From: Vibrio fluminensis
GTDB lineage: Bacteria > Pseudomonadota > Gammaproteobacteria > Enterobacterales > Vibrionaceae
Direction: 5' to 3'
NCBI RefSeq assembly: GCF_015278125.1
Contig: NZ_JADILO010000013.1
Coordinates: forward strand, 55,040-119,039
DNA length: 64,000 nucleotides
Part shown: positions 1 to 8,808 of the stretch, in pieces
How positions within the stretch are numbered: the first letter of the stretch is position 1
Layout of the letters: every line of letters starts with the position of its first letter
The notes under the pieces: generated by a model
What the model saw: the letters and a program-made list of their open reading frames with translations, nothing else
What the model was told of the DNA's origin: nothing
Databases searched by the model: none
Made by a program: the position numbers and the translations under genes

Positions 1-278
1 TAATGCCAACGATGTTTGAAGACGATAATAAGAAACAGGTGTCGGTATTAACAGAAATGAACTATCTGCTTGGTGACCAAGTTATGATGGCGACAATCCC
101 ACGTAGTCGCGCATTTGAAACCTGTGCCGATACGTACAGCACTGTTTTTGATTTAACAACCGGTGACTTTGAAGGGGGTAAAAAAACCCTAGCAACAGCG
201 CAAGATGCGGTACAAAAAAGCGCATTGGAACTTGAGCGTGTGCTGCACAGTCATTGGAATTCACTAAACCAAGGGTAA
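1..278 (+). CDS. parA2: ParA2 partition ATPase, C-terminal end (partial)
   Basis: This is the last 92 or so codons of a gene cut by the window edge; the reading frame is open to base 1. It ends 6 nt before parB, the usual parAB arrangement. No Walker motif is visible because those lie upstream. The C-terminal part is helical, as in plasmid-type ParA proteins. The call as chromosome II ParA rests on the adjacent ParB and the many parS2-type sites nearby. In the family, ParA is the ATPase that moves ParB-bound centromeres over the nucleoid. Confidence 0.85.
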   Translation, partial: MPTMFEDDNKKQVSVLTEMNYLLGDQVMMATIPRSRAFETCADTYSTVFDLTTGDFEGGKKTLATAQDAVQKSALELERVLHSHWNSLNQG

Positions 279-284
279 TTACTC

Positions 285-1256
285 ATGGCAATTAAAACTT
301 CAGATTTAAACGCTAGATTATTTGGCAAGACCAATAAACGCGTTGCCACGACGCCACAAGAAGCTCATCAAGCTGCGAAAGAGCAAGCTCATGTAATTGA
401 ACTTTCAGTTGCAGGCGAGGAGATGGTTGAGTTTAAGTTGACTCGCATCGAAGCGGATCAAGTAGAAAAGCAAACGGTAGTATTTGCTGATAACGCTCGT
501 GAACAATCATTTCTGAATGAGCACGCACTATCTGACGTGTTAGTGACATTACGCGAGCGTGGTCAACAATACCCAGCTGTTGGTCGTATGCGTGAAGATG
601 GCAAAATCGAGGTTCTCGATGGTAGTCGTCGTCGTATGTCGTGTATTTTGGCGGGTAAACCATTCTTAGTTTACGTGGCTCAAAATATTAATTCAGAGCA
701 CGCTAAGTTTCTTTCTGACGTTGCGAACGCGCATAAACCGCTGTCACTATACGAAAAAGGTAAAGAGATGCAGGCTAAGCTTGCTAGTGGTGAAGCGGAA
801 GATCAGAAAGCATTGGCAAAGATGTTCCAGTGCAGCGAAGCATTAGTGAGTGGCGCGCTTAAAGCGGCAGATTTACCGTTAGAGTTGTTGCAAGCATATC
901 CTAATGTAGCGGATCTTGGACGTCCAACTATCGTTAAGCTGCATAAGCAATTTAGCCAACTTAGTCATGCTGACAAAGGCATCTTGCTGAAAAAGTGTCG
1001 TGACAAAGATGGTTTTGCGTGGCAACGCAGCGAAGCACAAGGCGTAGCGCGTATTACTAAAGATGTTTCTGAAATGATTGAAGCATGGATTGAAGAGTTA
1101 TCGCCAAGCAAACGCGCCGTAAGTAATAAAGTTGATTTGATTAAAGGTCGTGTAAGTTACAGTCGCAAAGGGGCCAACCTTGCGTTGAATCTAAAGAAAA
1201 TTGACGAAAAAACAATGCAAGATATTTTCGCATTCTTAGAAGACAAACTTAAGTAA
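285..1256 (+). CDS. parB2: ParB2 centromere-binding protein
   Basis: A 323-residue ParB/RepB-type protein. Residues about 100-127 hold the ParB N-terminal core with an arginine-rich DGSRRR (112-117), the counterpart of the nucleotide-binding arginine patch. Residues about 150-200 form the helix-turn-helix region (QKALAKMFQCSEALVSGALK), and the C-terminal third would dimerise. Family knowledge: ParB2 binds parS2 sites and with ParA2 segregates chromosome II. Eight sites fitting the published parS2 consensus lie within 25 kb downstream. It is probably co-transcribed with parA2 and ends at a strong terminator. Confidence 0.93.
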   Translation: MAIKTSDLNARLFGKTNKRVATTPQEAHQAAKEQAHVIELSVAGEEMVEFKLTRIEADQVEKQTVVFADNAREQSFLNEHALSDVLVTLRERGQQYPAVGRMREDGKIEVLDGSRRRMSCILAGKPFLVYVAQNINSEHAKFLSDVANAHKPLSLYEKGKEMQAKLASGEAEDQKALAKMFQCSEALVSGALKAADLPLELLQAYPNVADLGRPTIVKLHKQFSQLSHADKGILLKKCRDKDGFAWQRSEAQGVARITKDVSEMIEAWIEELSPSKRAVSNKVDLIKGRVSYSRKGANLALNLKKIDEKTMQDIFAFLEDKLK

Positions 1257-1278
1257 TGTTACTTTTACTACGTTTATT

Positions 1279-1302
1279 AAGCCGCTTTTTAGCGGCTTTT
1301 TT
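1279..1302 (+). terminator. Rho-independent terminator of parAB2
   Basis: The inverted repeat AAGCCGCT / AGCGGCTT with a TTTT loop runs into a T-run, 20 nt after the parB2 stop. Confidence 0.85.
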
Positions 1303-1439
1303 ATTGGCTGAGATTTGATTGTTAGCCGGTTTAGTACTTGTCTAAGTTTTTGCGTTATGAGTCATAAAGGCATGAGAATTGTGCCTCTCTATATAGGTTG
1401 GGTATATACTAGCGAGAAATATAATCGTATTTCTAAGTT

Positions 1440-3446
1440 ATGTTATCTGAACAACCATTTCTCGCTGAGCTGCTACAAGCAGCAAAAGTAAATAACCACC
1501 GCTTTGGTGTTGTGCTAAGAGGTGATGACGCCTGGTGTAATGATTTTTGTCAACACGCTGCGCAGTTGATCCAAGGGTCCTGTTTTCAGCTAGGTGGCGA
1601 GCCATTGCTGTTTGCTACTCAATCACGGCCAATGAATAAAGGGCAGCAGCTACTGGGTCATGAATGTGAGTTACTGGTTATTGATTTGAGTGGAGAGTTC
1701 GATGCGAACAGTATTGCCTCTGTGCTAGGAACTCTACGTGGTGGTGGCATTGCTATTTTTTGTAATGCCGACTACTCGTCAGAAGACTTCGCTAGACAAT
1801 GGTTGCAGAGATCGCTCAAACAATTATTGGTAGTGGAGCAGGGCAATCTGCTACCGTCAATTCCCCACAACGACAATCGATTAGAATCACCACACGATGC
1901 ATTCGAGATGCAGTCTCAGGCGGTAGAGTTGATCAAGAAAGTTGTTACCGGGCATCGTCGTCGTCCGTTGGTGCTCACTGCTGACCGAGGTCGAGGTAAA
2001 ACCAGTGCACTAGGTATTGCTTCGGCGCAGTTGATGTTGGAGCGCAAGATTAAAATTATCGTTACCTCACCAACTATCGGCAATGTTTCCCCTTTGTTTG
2101 AGCATGCAGAAAAGCAGTTAGGCTCAGCGACCAGAAGTAAGTTTAAATTAGAGTGGCAAGGTTCATCGATTGAATTTGTCGCGCCAGATGAAGTGGTGAG
2201 AGGCAACTTTCAATGTGACTTGTTGTTAGTGGATGAAGCTTCTGCGATACCATTGCCTATGTTGAGAAGTATGGTTGAGCAGTATCATCGAACAGTATTT
2301 GCTACGACGATTCATGGTTATGAGGGGTGCGGACGTGGTTTTACGTTGAAGTTCCAAACTTGGCTAACTGACAATCGACCTGGTACTCGCTTTTATCACA
2401 TGGATACGCCAATCCGCTGGGCAAGTAACGATCCGCTTGAGATTTGGCAGTATCAGACCTTCTTACTCGATGCCGAGCTCGGTGAGTTAGATGAGAGCGC
2501 TGAGCTAGTGAAGCCGTCGCTAAAGCTCGCTCACTATAGTAAAGAGCAACTGTTCAATGCACCTGACAAGCTTCAGCAGTGTTTCGCCTTATTGGTTAAC
2601 GCTCATTATCAAACTACCCCAAACGACTTGATGCTGCTATTGAGCGATCCTGCAATGCGGTTGTTTGCTTGTTTCAGAGACGATATCTGTATTGCTTGTA
2701 TCGTGGGGGTGGAAGAAGGGCAGTTTGATGAAGAACTTGCACAACAAGTTTTAATTGGTAAACGTCGACCAAAAGGCCATTTAGTGGCATCTTCGCTTGC
2801 GTCTCAACTGGCATTGGTGGCACCGTCAGTAGAGAAGAGTTTACGTATTATGCGCATCGCAGTTCATCCTCGTTTTCAGAGCCACGGAATTGGTGGCGAT
2901 GTTCTCAAACAACTTTACTTGCAAACGGACTATGATTTTTACTCAACCAGTTTTGGTGTGACTGCTGAATTATTTAGATTTTGGTTTGCTAATGGTTACC
3001 GTCCAATCAAGCTTGGTATTCAACGCGACCAGGCGAGTGGTTGCCATTCTTTGATTATGGTTCATGGTGAGAGTAGTTGGATTGAACCCGCTCAAGAATT
3101 GCTGACGCAAAGTTTCCGTTATCAATTGACCGATCTCTACAAGCATCTCGATATTCCGTTAATTTGCGTTCTTGCTAACTCTTTTTCGAATCGAGTTGAA
3201 AAGCTGAATCGTTTAGAGATAGATATTTTACAAGGATATGCGCAAGGCGGTTCGAGTTATGAGAATGTAGCGATGATACTTGCGAAATATATTTGGGCTA
3301 ATCCGATGGACACCTCAAGTGCACTGTTGATACGTAAGGTGCTTCAACAATGGTCTTGGTCCGACTGTGCTCGTGAATTCAGCTTGTCTGGACGAAAGCA
3401 AGTCGAAGAGCACATCAGGCATTATCTGCAAGCCATTCTCAAGTAG
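1440..3446 (+). CDS. tmcA: tRNA(Met) cytidine acetyltransferase TmcA
   Basis: A 668-residue protein with the TmcA domain order: an N-terminal DUF1726-like region, an RNA-helicase-type ATPase with Walker A at about 181-190 (ADRGRGKTSA) and Walker B DEAS at about 265-268, then a GNAT domain with the acetyl-CoA loop near residue 480 (IMRIAVHPRFQSHGIGG). The C-terminal tail would bind tRNA. The family makes N4-acetylcytidine at the wobble base of elongator tRNA(Met), using acetyl-CoA and ATP. It stands alone between the parAB2 terminator and the parS2 cluster. Length is typical (E. coli about 671). Confidence 0.93.
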   Translation: MLSEQPFLAELLQAAKVNNHRFGVVLRGDDAWCNDFCQHAAQLIQGSCFQLGGEPLLFATQSRPMNKGQQLLGHECELLVIDLSGEFDANSIASVLGTLRGGGIAIFCNADYSSEDFARQWLQRSLKQLLVVEQGNLLPSIPHNDNRLESPHDAFEMQSQAVELIKKVVTGHRRRPLVLTADRGRGKTSALGIASAQLMLERKIKIIVTSPTIGNVSPLFEHAEKQLGSATRSKFKLEWQGSSIEFVAPDEVVRGNFQCDLLLVDEASAIPLPMLRSMVEQYHRTVFATTIHGYEGCGRGFTLKFQTWLTDNRPGTRFYHMDTPIRWASNDPLEIWQYQTFLLDAELGELDESAELVKPSLKLAHYSKEQLFNAPDKLQQCFALLVNAHYQTTPNDLMLLLSDPAMRLFACFRDDICIACIVGVEEGQFDEELAQQVLIGKRRPKGHLVASSLASQLALVAPSVEKSLRIMRIAVHPRFQSHGIGGDVLKQLYLQTDYDFYSTSFGVTAELFRFWFANGYRPIKLGIQRDQASGCHSLIMVHGESSWIEPAQELLTQSFRYQLTDLYKHLDIPLICVLANSFSNRVEKLNRLEIDILQGYAQGGSSYENVAMILAKYIWANPMDTSSALLIRKVLQQWSWSDCAREFSLSGRKQVEEHIRHYLQAILK

Positions 3447-3456
3447 TGCCCTCGTT

Positions 3457-3549
3457 ATTTACAGTGTAAAGACCAAACTGATTTACATTGTAAATAGACA
3501 CTATTGCGGATTTACACTGTAAAGTGATTGTCGTATTTACAGTGTAAAT
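3457..3549. repeat. parS2: Cluster of four parS2 centromere sites
   Basis: Four 15-bp palindromes fit NTTTACANTGTAAAN: 3457-3471, 3481-3495, 3510-3524 and 3535-3549, with start-to-start spacings of 24, 29 and 25 bp. The consensus is the one published for Vibrio ParB2 binding sites (recalled). The cluster begins 10 bp after the tmcA stop and is the densest group in the window, so it is the best candidate for the main ParB2 loading site. Confidence 0.9.
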
Positions 3550-3889
3550 CACCCTAATGATAGATTGATTATTAATGCGGTTGTCTCGTTATAACCAATT
3601 TGTCTATTTAGCTGATCTCCCGACAGAATATGTGCTCACCACTCTTGTCATATACCGCTGTGCCGTTCCGAGCATTTGCGTAATGAGCAATCCTTCCTAC
3701 ACTCAACAATAAGCAATTAGTTTTACTTGGCTAGGTGTCTCTTTCCCATTCAACATTATCAATTCTTGACGCTATCGGTTACTAAACTGAAACGTTGCCA
3801 TGTTTGAAGTATTCGTTGTCTACACGACTAACTGGGTAAGAGACAAACTAGGTATGTATCGCCATTAGAGCGATTGAGAGGGAGGGCTC
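3550..3889. other. Intergenic region, no gene seen
   Basis: About 340 bp between the parS2 cluster and the STAS gene. I see no convincing ORF, RNA or strong hairpin. It presumably holds the promoter of the STAS/phosphatase operon. A GGGAGGG ribosome binding site sits just before the STAS start. Confidence 0.4.
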
Positions 3890-4189
3890 ATGTCTGTTAG
3901 AGCTGAAATTGATACAGCGGCTAAGCGAGTGGTCATATTTGTCAAAGGGCCATTTGGCTTCAACTTAATTCAAGATTTTAAACGCTGTTATGCAGATAAG
4001 CGCGATTTTAATTTCGTCATCGATCTAAGAATGGTCGATTACATAGATAGTGCGGGTCTGGGCATTTTGATCAACATGCAAAACTACCTAGAGAAAAGTG
4101 ACGGTCAAATTAGGCTAACGAATACATTGCCTCAAGTGCGAAAAGTCTTGGCTATATCGCGATTTGATAAAAAATTCTCGATTGAGTGA
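3890..4189 (+). CDS. STAS-domain anti-sigma factor antagonist
   Basis: A 99-residue single STAS domain. The conserved phospho-acceptor motif is DSAGLGIL with Ser54, as in SpoIIAA/RsbV. In partner-switching systems an anti-sigma kinase phosphorylates this serine and a PP2C phosphatase reverses it, so that the antagonist can sequester the anti-sigma factor. Ten nucleotides downstream lies a response regulator carrying both a PP2C and an HATPase domain, so the partner is encoded in the same operon. The arrangement resembles HsbA/HsbR of Pseudomonas and CrsA/CrsR of Shewanella; the actual target here is unknown. Confidence 0.88.
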   Translation: MSVRAEIDTAAKRVVIFVKGPFGFNLIQDFKRCYADKRDFNFVIDLRMVDYIDSAGLGILINMQNYLEKSDGQIRLTNTLPQVRKVLAISRFDKKFSIE

Positions 4190-4198
4190 GGAGCAAAA

Positions 4199-5896
4199 AT
4201 GCGAATCATGATTGTTGACGATCAAGCGAGTAATCGGGAATTGTGCCGTATGATGCTAAGCCACGTTACTTCAAGGATTGATACTTTTGAGAGTGGGGTA
4301 GGTGTTGTCGATGCTATTAAGGCGTTGAGCACGCCGCCTGACATTGTATTGCTTGATGTAATGATGCCAGAGCAAAATGGGTTTACTACAGCTCAACAAA
4401 TTAGGGAGGCTTTTCCCAGCCAGCATATCGCGATTATTTTTCTAACCGTTCTGGACGATCACGATTCCTTTGAGAGATGCTTATCACTTGGGGACGATTT
4501 TGTTTTGAAGCCGGTAGAAAGCAGTGTGCTGTTGGCAAAAGTTCAGGCCCATTACCGCATTGTCACTATGCACAATGAAGTGATGTCTCAGCGAGACGAG
4601 CTCAGCGTTTTTCACGAACAGATCCGATACGATTATGCGATTGCGGAATCAATTTTCTCTCATTTAAAAGATGAAATGAGTGCGCAGGTAAAACATGTTT
4701 ACGGCATTGATTACATTTCAACGCCTTCGACGATTTTTAACGGAGACCTAATTGTTGTCGCGAACCGACCTCACGGTGGTGTGTATGTGATGATTGCTGA
4801 TGCAACAGGCCACGGTTTACCTGCTGCAATTTCGGCTATCCCCGCCACTCGCGCATTTTTTTCTATGGCAGCGAAAGGCATGGCATTAGGTGAGATTGTT
4901 GGTGAGATTAATGATGTGTTAGAGCGCTTTCTTCCTTCGGGAATGATGCTTGCCGCCAGTTTCTTTGAAGTGCGTGCAAGCGGTTTTGAGGTTTCATGGT
5001 GGGGGGGCGGTTTACCCGATGCCTATATTCTTGATGCCGAAGGACACATAGTTCTTCGGCTTGAATCGAAGCATATGCCTTTAGGCGTTTTGACGAGTAA
5101 AGAGTTTGAAGCAAACTTAGTGCATTTAAAGCTCGAGCCTGATCAACGAATCATTGCCTATACTGATGGCGTTATCGAAGCGGTTAGCGCGGAAGGGGAG
5201 CTGTTTGGACAGGAGCGATTAGAACGCGTACTTGAATCTGGTTGTATGACCATTCCGACCCTGTATCAATCGGTACGCGAGTTTGCAGATAAAAGTGTAG
5301 AAGACGACCTTTCTATTCTTTCAATGCAATTCCCTATTTCAAGTGATAAGAGTATTGCTGAAGTTAACACCTGCAACTTGTACAGTAACCTATCAGTTAA
5401 GTCTGAATTGCATTTTTCTTCAACGGTCATCAAGCAGGCTACCTTAATGGGCGATATTCGTCATTACTTATCCGGAATGGTATTTGGCGGCCCGCATCTT
5501 GATTTGATTTGTTCAATGTTATCCGAGTTGGTCACCAATGCTGTTGAGCATGGGTTACTCGAGATGGACAGTTCAATAAAAGAGCTTCCTGAAGGTCTTT
5601 TCCTCTTCTATCAGAAGCGAGAAGAGAAATTGGCGCAGTTGCGTGAAGACGCGTGGCTGAAGTTAAATTTTGATTATCATCCGACCGAACGTTGTTTGGT
5701 GGTTGACTTACAACATAATGGTGTCGGGTTTGAATACAAGGAGTACCCGAAACAACACTCTACTCAGCTTAATCATGGTAGAGGTATCGTTCTAGCGGCA
5801 GAACTTTGTGATTCACTGACCTACTCTATGGAAGGCACGAAAGTTACTGCAATCTATCGTTTCGATGCCGAACATAGTTTTCCAACGTCGCGCTAA
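4199..5896 (+). CDS. Response regulator with PP2C phosphatase and HATPase domains (HsbR/CrsR-like)
   Basis: A 565-residue protein in three parts. A receiver domain (about 1-120) has phospho-acceptor Asp53 (LLDVMMP) and Lys104. A SpoIIE/RsbU PP2C domain (about 175-380) shows the metal ligands in GD at 182-183, DATGHG at 201-206 and YTDGVIE near 325. A C-terminal RsbW-type HATPase (about 410-560) has the N-box ELVTNAVEHG. It would therefore both dephosphorylate and phosphorylate the upstream STAS protein, switched by a cognate histidine kinase not encoded here. Family roles include control of RpoS, biofilm or motility; the target here is inference. Confidence 0.88.
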   Translation: MRIMIVDDQASNRELCRMMLSHVTSRIDTFESGVGVVDAIKALSTPPDIVLLDVMMPEQNGFTTAQQIREAFPSQHIAIIFLTVLDDHDSFERCLSLGDDFVLKPVESSVLLAKVQAHYRIVTMHNEVMSQRDELSVFHEQIRYDYAIAESIFSHLKDEMSAQVKHVYGIDYISTPSTIFNGDLIVVANRPHGGVYVMIADATGHGLPAAISAIPATRAFFSMAAKGMALGEIVGEINDVLERFLPSGMMLAASFFEVRASGFEVSWWGGGLPDAYILDAEGHIVLRLESKHMPLGVLTSKEFEANLVHLKLEPDQRIIAYTDGVIEAVSAEGELFGQERLERVLESGCMTIPTLYQSVREFADKSVEDDLSILSMQFPISSDKSIAEVNTCNLYSNLSVKSELHFSSTVIKQATLMGDIRHYLSGMVFGGPHLDLICSMLSELVTNAVEHGLLEMDSSIKELPEGLFLFYQKREEKLAQLREDAWLKLNFDYHPTERCLVVDLQHNGVGFEYKEYPKQHSTQLNHGRGIVLAAELCDSLTYSMEGTKVTAIYRFDAEHSFPTSR

Positions 5897-5903
5897 AGGA
5901 GCA

Positions 5904-5918
5904 ATTTACATTGTAAAT
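5904..5918. repeat. parS2: parS2 site
   Basis: ATTTACATTGTAAAT, a perfect match to NTTTACANTGTAAAN, 7 bp after the stop of the response-regulator gene. Confidence 0.85.
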
Positions 5919-6128
5919 CTGTGAAGTCGTTTTGTTGTGTGCTTGGTCTAAGAAGATTGATGAGATAACGACAACATAGATTGAGATGAATCTTCTATCT
6001 CGATTTACCCTGACTGCGACCTGAATCTAACTATCAATTCCATTGCTTGAACAGCAGTTCTCCTCGCGGCATATTGAATATGCAGACTTTTGAAGAAAGT
6101 TCCCGTTTCTATAGTTATTGGAGTCATC

Positions 6129-6668
6129 ATGTTTAAGCTGCAAACTTGTCGGTTAATTTTACGCGATATGCGGGAGTCTGATGAAGCGGCTTTTATCGCA
6201 CTCTCTCAAGATAGCAAATATCAACGCTTCTACAGCGAAGAAGATTGCGATGCTGAGAAGTATCGACAGCTCACCAAGTTATTTATCGCCCAGGCGTTAG
6301 AGCAGCCGCGTAAGGCTTACCAGTTGGCGATAGAGGATACATTGACAGGTCAGTTTATTGGTACCGCCTGTTTGCGTTTAGAAGCGGACCAGCAAGCATC
6401 GATTGGCTGTGGTTTGTCACGCTCAAGTCAAGGTATTGGTCTCATCCAAGAAGCGATGAGTGCACTGGTTGAATTCGGTTTTAGCGAGCTTGGTGTACAC
6501 CGTCTGTATGCTGAGACGATAAGTGAGAATCTCCCCGCGATTAAATTGTGTCAGACACTGGGTATGGTCAAAGAGGGGCACTTCCGCGAACACCGTTATT
6601 TTAAGCACCAATGGTGGGATACTGTGGTTTATGCGATTCGTGTTGATGAATGGCAAGAGAGGCACTAA
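6129..6668 (+). CDS. GNAT family N-acetyltransferase (RimJ/RimL type)
   Basis: A 179-residue acetyltransferase beginning FKLQTCRLILRDMRESDEAAF, the usual opening of RimJ/RimL-like GNAT proteins that acetylate N-termini or small amines. The acetyl-CoA region is weakly conserved (LSRSSQGIGLIQEAM), followed by the typical AETISENLPAIKLCQTLGM segment. The ATG at 6129 is chosen over an in-frame upstream start at 6090 because GGAG lies 8 nt before it and the fold starts there. It is monocistronic between two parS2 sites. Substrate unknown. Confidence 0.8.
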   Translation: MFKLQTCRLILRDMRESDEAAFIALSQDSKYQRFYSEEDCDAEKYRQLTKLFIAQALEQPRKAYQLAIEDTLTGQFIGTACLRLEADQQASIGCGLSRSSQGIGLIQEAMSALVEFGFSELGVHRLYAETISENLPAIKLCQTLGMVKEGHFREHRYFKHQWWDTVVYAIRVDEWQERH

Positions 6669-6697
6669 TCAATACGGCTACTATAAATGACTAACCA

Positions 6698-6712
6698 ATT
6701 TACATTGTAAAC
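6698..6712. repeat. parS2: parS2 site
   Basis: ATTTACATTGTAAAC fits NTTTACANTGTAAAN, 30 bp after the GNAT stop codon. Confidence 0.85.
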
Positions 6713-6844
6713 TTAGCTAGCTGATGAGATTTGATTTTCGTTAAATCTGATTTTCAATGAACTAGGTTTGCAATGATTTTGGCTTGTACCAAGTTTGCGG
6801 TATCACAGTTCTAAGCGATACGTTAGGTGAAAAGGGAATTGATA

Positions 6845-7141
6845 ATGTATGCGGTAATTTTTAAAGCCAAGGTAGGCGTTCAAGATGAGCAGTATGGCAA
6901 GATGGTCGCCTTAATGCGCGAGTTGGCTTTTAATCACTATCACTGCCAAGATTTCATTGCAGTAACAGAAGGTGAGCAAGAGATTGCGATTTCCTATTGG
7001 CATAGCGAAGAGGACATACGCAATTGGCATCAAGACAGCCAACATCAAATCGCTCAACAATTGGGGCGCGACAAGTGGTATCAATCTTACAGTGTCGAGG
7101 TTGTAGAGGTTAAACGGCGGTACGCTTATGCTGAGAATTAG
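6845..7141 (+). CDS. Antibiotic biosynthesis monooxygenase-like (ABM) protein
   Basis: A 98-residue dimeric alpha/beta-barrel type protein (YAVIFKAKVG..., then SYWHSEEDIRNWHQDSQHQIAQQLG), typical of stand-alone ABM-domain proteins. Members include small monooxygenases and heme-degrading enzymes, but most are uncharacterised. The ATG at 6845 has AAGGG upstream; an in-frame GTG at 6827 is possible but lies ahead of the domain. It is convergent with the DUF3861 gene. Function cannot be assigned. Confidence 0.75.
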   Translation: MYAVIFKAKVGVQDEQYGKMVALMRELAFNHYHCQDFIAVTEGEQEIAISYWHSEEDIRNWHQDSQHQIAQQLGRDKWYQSYSVEVVEVKRRYAYAEN

Positions 7142-7173
7142 GGGCATTGTTGCCCCTTAATCATAATTGGCGC

Positions 7174-7494
7174 TTAAGCGTCTTGTGCTTTGAGTTTTTG
7201 TTTAATTGTGATTTTGAGGTTATGCATAAAGTTTTTAAAGTGTGGCATTAACTCTACGAACAAAGGATGTTTACGATTAGCCATCATTGTTGGTCCAAGG
7301 AGACGCAATGCAACGGCGACTTTGGTCGCGGTGTTAGTTTCTAGGTCGGTGCCTTGTTTGAGTTTATCTATGGTATTAAACAGGTCTTCTCGATCGCAGT
7401 GTTCAAATTCAGTGCGTTGAATAGATTCCTCATTAGTCGAAATCTCCTCAATCGTGACGCGGTAACGTTTTTCTCGACGGATTTTATCAATCAT
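7174..7494 (-). CDS. DUF3861-like protein
   Basis: A 106-residue soluble protein, rich in Lys and Glu, with no membrane segment or catalytic motif I can point to. The pattern (YRVTIEEIS..., FEHCDREDLFNTIDKLKQ, then a helix ending in HPLFVELMPHFKNFMHNLK) looks like the uncharacterised DUF3861 family, recalled rather than searched. It is divergent from a MarR gene, and two identical-type palindromes lie between them, so it is the likely target of that repressor. Confidence 0.65.
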   Translation of the reverse strand: MIDKIRREKRYRVTIEEISTNEESIQRTEFEHCDREDLFNTIDKLKQGTDLETNTATKVAVALRLLGPTMMANRKHPLFVELMPHFKNFMHNLKITIKQKLKAQDA

Positions 7495-7588
7495 CTTATG
7501 CTCTCATTTTTAAAAGTGGTTTTGGGTGATATTTTCAACAACTTGGTTGTTTGCAGTGACTGGAAAGATTGCAACAACCGTTAATTAA

Positions 7589-7630
7589 GTTGATAATGTC
7601 AACTATAGTGTTTTGGTTGATAAAGTCAAC
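7589..7630. promoter_or_regulatory. Two tandem MarR-type operators
   Basis: GTTGATAATGTCAAC (7589-7603) and GTTGATAAAGTCAAC (7616-7630) are perfect GTTGA-N5-TCAAC palindromes 27 bp apart. They lie between the divergent DUF3861 and MarR genes, the second ending 20 bp before the MarR start. The best reading is an autoregulatory MarR operator. Confidence 0.75.
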
Positions 7631-7650
7631 TATGTTTTGAAGGTAATAAA

Positions 7651-8076
7651 ATGGCTGATGAAAAATCATTAGAAACTCTGTTTCACTTAGTGCACAGTTT
7701 GAAGCGGAATTTACATGAGCAGATAGAGCAGTTGGATTTGGATATCGCGCCGATGCATGTCCGGGTTTTGAAGATAGTCACCCATCAACCGAACTGCACG
7801 GCTGTGGATATCGCCGGCTTTTTGTCTCGTGATAAAGCGCAGGTGACGCGATTGCTTAACACCTTAATTGAAAAGCAGTTGATTGAAAAACGCCCGAATC
7901 CGCAAGATAAGCGCAGCCAATGCTTAAAAATAACCGAGAGTGGTCAAGGGATAGTGAGCCAAATAGCCAGTGTGGATACTAAGCTGCATGATAAAATGAC
8001 CGCAGACTTGAGCGCAGAACAGCTTGAACTGTTTGAGCAAATCGCCGGGAAAATGGTACGAAATCTCAACGACTGA
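7651..8076 (+). CDS. MarR family transcriptional regulator
   Basis: A 141-residue winged-helix repressor. The DNA-binding part runs from about residue 30 to 95, with DIAGFLSRDKAQVTRLLNTLIEKQLIEK as the helix-turn-helix and PNPQDKRSQCLKIT as the wing, including the conserved DKR. Start and end helices form the dimer interface. Two palindromes just upstream are its likely operators. Neighbouring DUF3861 protein is the probable co-regulated gene. Ligand unknown. Confidence 0.88.
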   Translation: MADEKSLETLFHLVHSLKRNLHEQIEQLDLDIAPMHVRVLKIVTHQPNCTAVDIAGFLSRDKAQVTRLLNTLIEKQLIEKRPNPQDKRSQCLKITESGQGIVSQIASVDTKLHDKMTADLSAEQLELFEQIAGKMVRNLND

Positions 8077-8153
8077 TAGGCGATAAATTCTCTAGTAGCG
8101 GCTATGCAGGCTTAATATGCCCGTATAGCGCTCTAAAACGCCTTCTACAGCGT

Positions 8154-8720
8154 TTAAACATCCTTTCTATGTATCGAGTGGCAAATAAGATTTAACGGTC
8201 CCTCAATCATTTCTAGCGTGATTTTGACCTGAGTTTGATTGCACTTCATCGCCAACGCGACACCATGTAGATAATCCACCAGCAAATGCAGCGCGTTTTG
8301 TTGATGTTCTGCCGGCAACGTTAGTTCATCGACAATGGCATTAAAATGCTGTTCAAAGCGGTTTGCAGGTCCCTCCACCTTCATCGACAACAAGGTATCT
8401 AATAGCCCTGAGTAACGCTGTAAGAGTTCTAAATAACTCCAGGCGAGGCGATTAAGTTCTTGCTGCCAACTCGCGCCTTGTTGCGGTTGGTAGATCTGAT
8501 CGATCAGTGACACTGTGATCGACTCAAGAAGATCATTTTTATTGGCGTAATAGTGATAAATCGCCATGGCATCGACGTCTAATTCAGCGGCTAAGTTGCG
8601 GATACTTGGCACTTTACCTTGATCAAGCATCATGCGTTTGGCTTGAATCATGATCGAATCACGGTTTAAACGACCGGTCACGCCACTAGGTCGTCCTCTA
8701 CTCTTGTTCTTGACACTCAT
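8154..8720 (-). CDS. TetR family transcriptional regulator
   Basis: A 188-residue protein with an N-terminal TetR helix-turn-helix (VPSIRNLAAELDVDAMAIYHYYANKNDLLESI) and a C-terminal ligand-binding helical domain. The N-terminus is basic (NKSRGRPSG). The ATG at 8720 is preferred over an in-frame TTG at 8729. It is divergent from a DHFR-fold reductase gene, with a perfect 15-bp palindrome between them, so it probably represses itself and that gene. Confidence 0.87.
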   Translation of the reverse strand: MSVKNKSRGRPSGVTGRLNRDSIMIQAKRMMLDQGKVPSIRNLAAELDVDAMAIYHYYANKNDLLESITVSLIDQIYQPQQGASWQQELNRLAWSYLELLQRYSGLLDTLLSMKVEGPANRFEQHFNAIVDELTLPAEHQQNALHLLVDYLHGVALAMKCNQTQVKITLEMIEGPLNLICHSIHRKDV

Positions 8721-8743
8721 CGGGATCAACTAATACACTTTAA

Positions 8744-8758
8744 TTCTACAATGTAGAA
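8744..8758. promoter_or_regulatory. TetR operator candidate
   Basis: TTCTACAATGTAGAA is a perfect 15-bp palindrome between the divergent TetR and DHFR-like genes, 24 bp from the TetR start. It is distinct from parS2 (TTTACANTGTAAA). Confidence 0.7.
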
Positions 8759-8808
8759 ATTATAGAAAAGTTCCTTCTCTTTGCCAACTCATTTACTGGA
8801 GTATTGCT

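Noticed and set aside
3457..3549. Origin iterons or RctB binding sites
   Set aside because: The repeats match the parS2 palindrome, not the RctB 12-mer type, and rctB would be on the other side of parA2, outside the window.
7189..7584. Plus-strand ORFs over the DUF3861 gene and its promoter
   Set aside because: They are reading frames opposite a convincing gene, with no ribosome site and no family pattern.
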